Source: an uncultured Collinsella sp. (lineage in GTDB: Bacteria > Actinomycetota > Coriobacteriia > Coriobacteriales > Coriobacteriaceae). From it: 12,770 bases of DNA. The DNA lies in NCBI GenBank assembly GCA_959599635.1, contig CAUGJN010000037.1, positions 1 to 12,770 of the forward strand, read 5' to 3'. A program made the translations under genes and the position numbers. This document shows positions 12,662-12,770 of the stretch, in pieces. The first letter of the stretch is position 1. The number at the start of each line of letters is the position of its first letter. The notes under the pieces were generated by a model, which did not search any database, was not told where the DNA came from, and saw nothing but the letters and a program-made list of their open reading frames with translations.

Positions 12662-12770
12662 ATGGCTAAGCTTACCACCGATGAGATCATCGATGCTCTT
12701 AAGGAAATGACCCTTCTCGAGGCTTCCGAGCTCGTTAAGGCTATCGAGGACACCTTCGGCGTTTCCGCCG
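12662..12770 (+). CDS. rplL: 50S ribosomal protein L7/L12, 5' part
   Basis: Only the first 36 codons lie in the window; the gene runs off the right edge. The start MAKLTTDEIIDALKEMTLLE, followed by ASELVKAIEDTFGVSA, is the N-terminal dimerisation domain of L7/L12, which is anchored on L10 and recruits translation factors to the ribosome. AAAGGA lies about 7 bases before the ATG. Codon bias matches rplJ. Cotranscribed with rplJ under the L10 leader. Confidence 0.97.
   Translation, partial: MAKLTTDEIIDALKEMTLLEASELVKAIEDTFGVSA

Overview
The window reads as ordinary chromosome from a high-GC Gram-positive bacterium. The best guess is a gut member of the Coriobacteriia (Collinsella-like). This is an inference from the GC-rich codon use, strong GGAGG-type ribosome binding sites, a FeoA-FeoB fusion with a GTG start, a Firmicutes/Actinobacteria-style L10 leader and structured intergenic repeats. 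No phage, plasmid, CRISPR, tRNA or rRNA gene was found, and no recognisable new multi-gene system. The unusual content is mostly between genes.

Layout, left part (1-2540). Two genes lie on the minus strand, each with its own hairpin terminator: asparaginyl-tRNA synthetase (asnS, start reassigned to a GTG) and a stand-alone glucose-type PTS EIIA protein (crr-like). A perfect GAAACGTTTC palindrome of LacI-family type sits in the crr upstream region, which is shared with the divergent hydrolase gene.

Middle part (2539-9631). All genes are on the plus strand: an alpha/beta-hydrolase (esterase type), then about 290 bases of nested hairpins and REP-like repeats, then a promoter with two tandem 17-base sites driving a FeoA-FeoB ferrous iron transporter. 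Next come a SotB-like sugar efflux MFS transporter, a cytoplasmic GH13 glycosidase, and a hypoxanthine/uracil-DNA glycosylase-like gene coupled to the GH13 gene. Several of these genes (EIIA, SotB, GH13, esterase) fit carbohydrate use, but they are not one operon.

Right part (9633-12770). A minus-strand gene of unknown function (possibly flavodoxin-like) meets the glycosylase gene tail to tail and is divergent from a class I aminotransferase. The last third of the aminotransferase gene has clearly different codon use. After it comes a 217-base fold-back element with a perfect 33-base inverted repeat. Its outer right arm carries the -35 box of the ribosomal protein promoter. Then follow an L10 autoregulatory leader, an intrinsic terminator/attenuator, rplJ, a hairpin-rich spacer and the first 36 codons of rplL.
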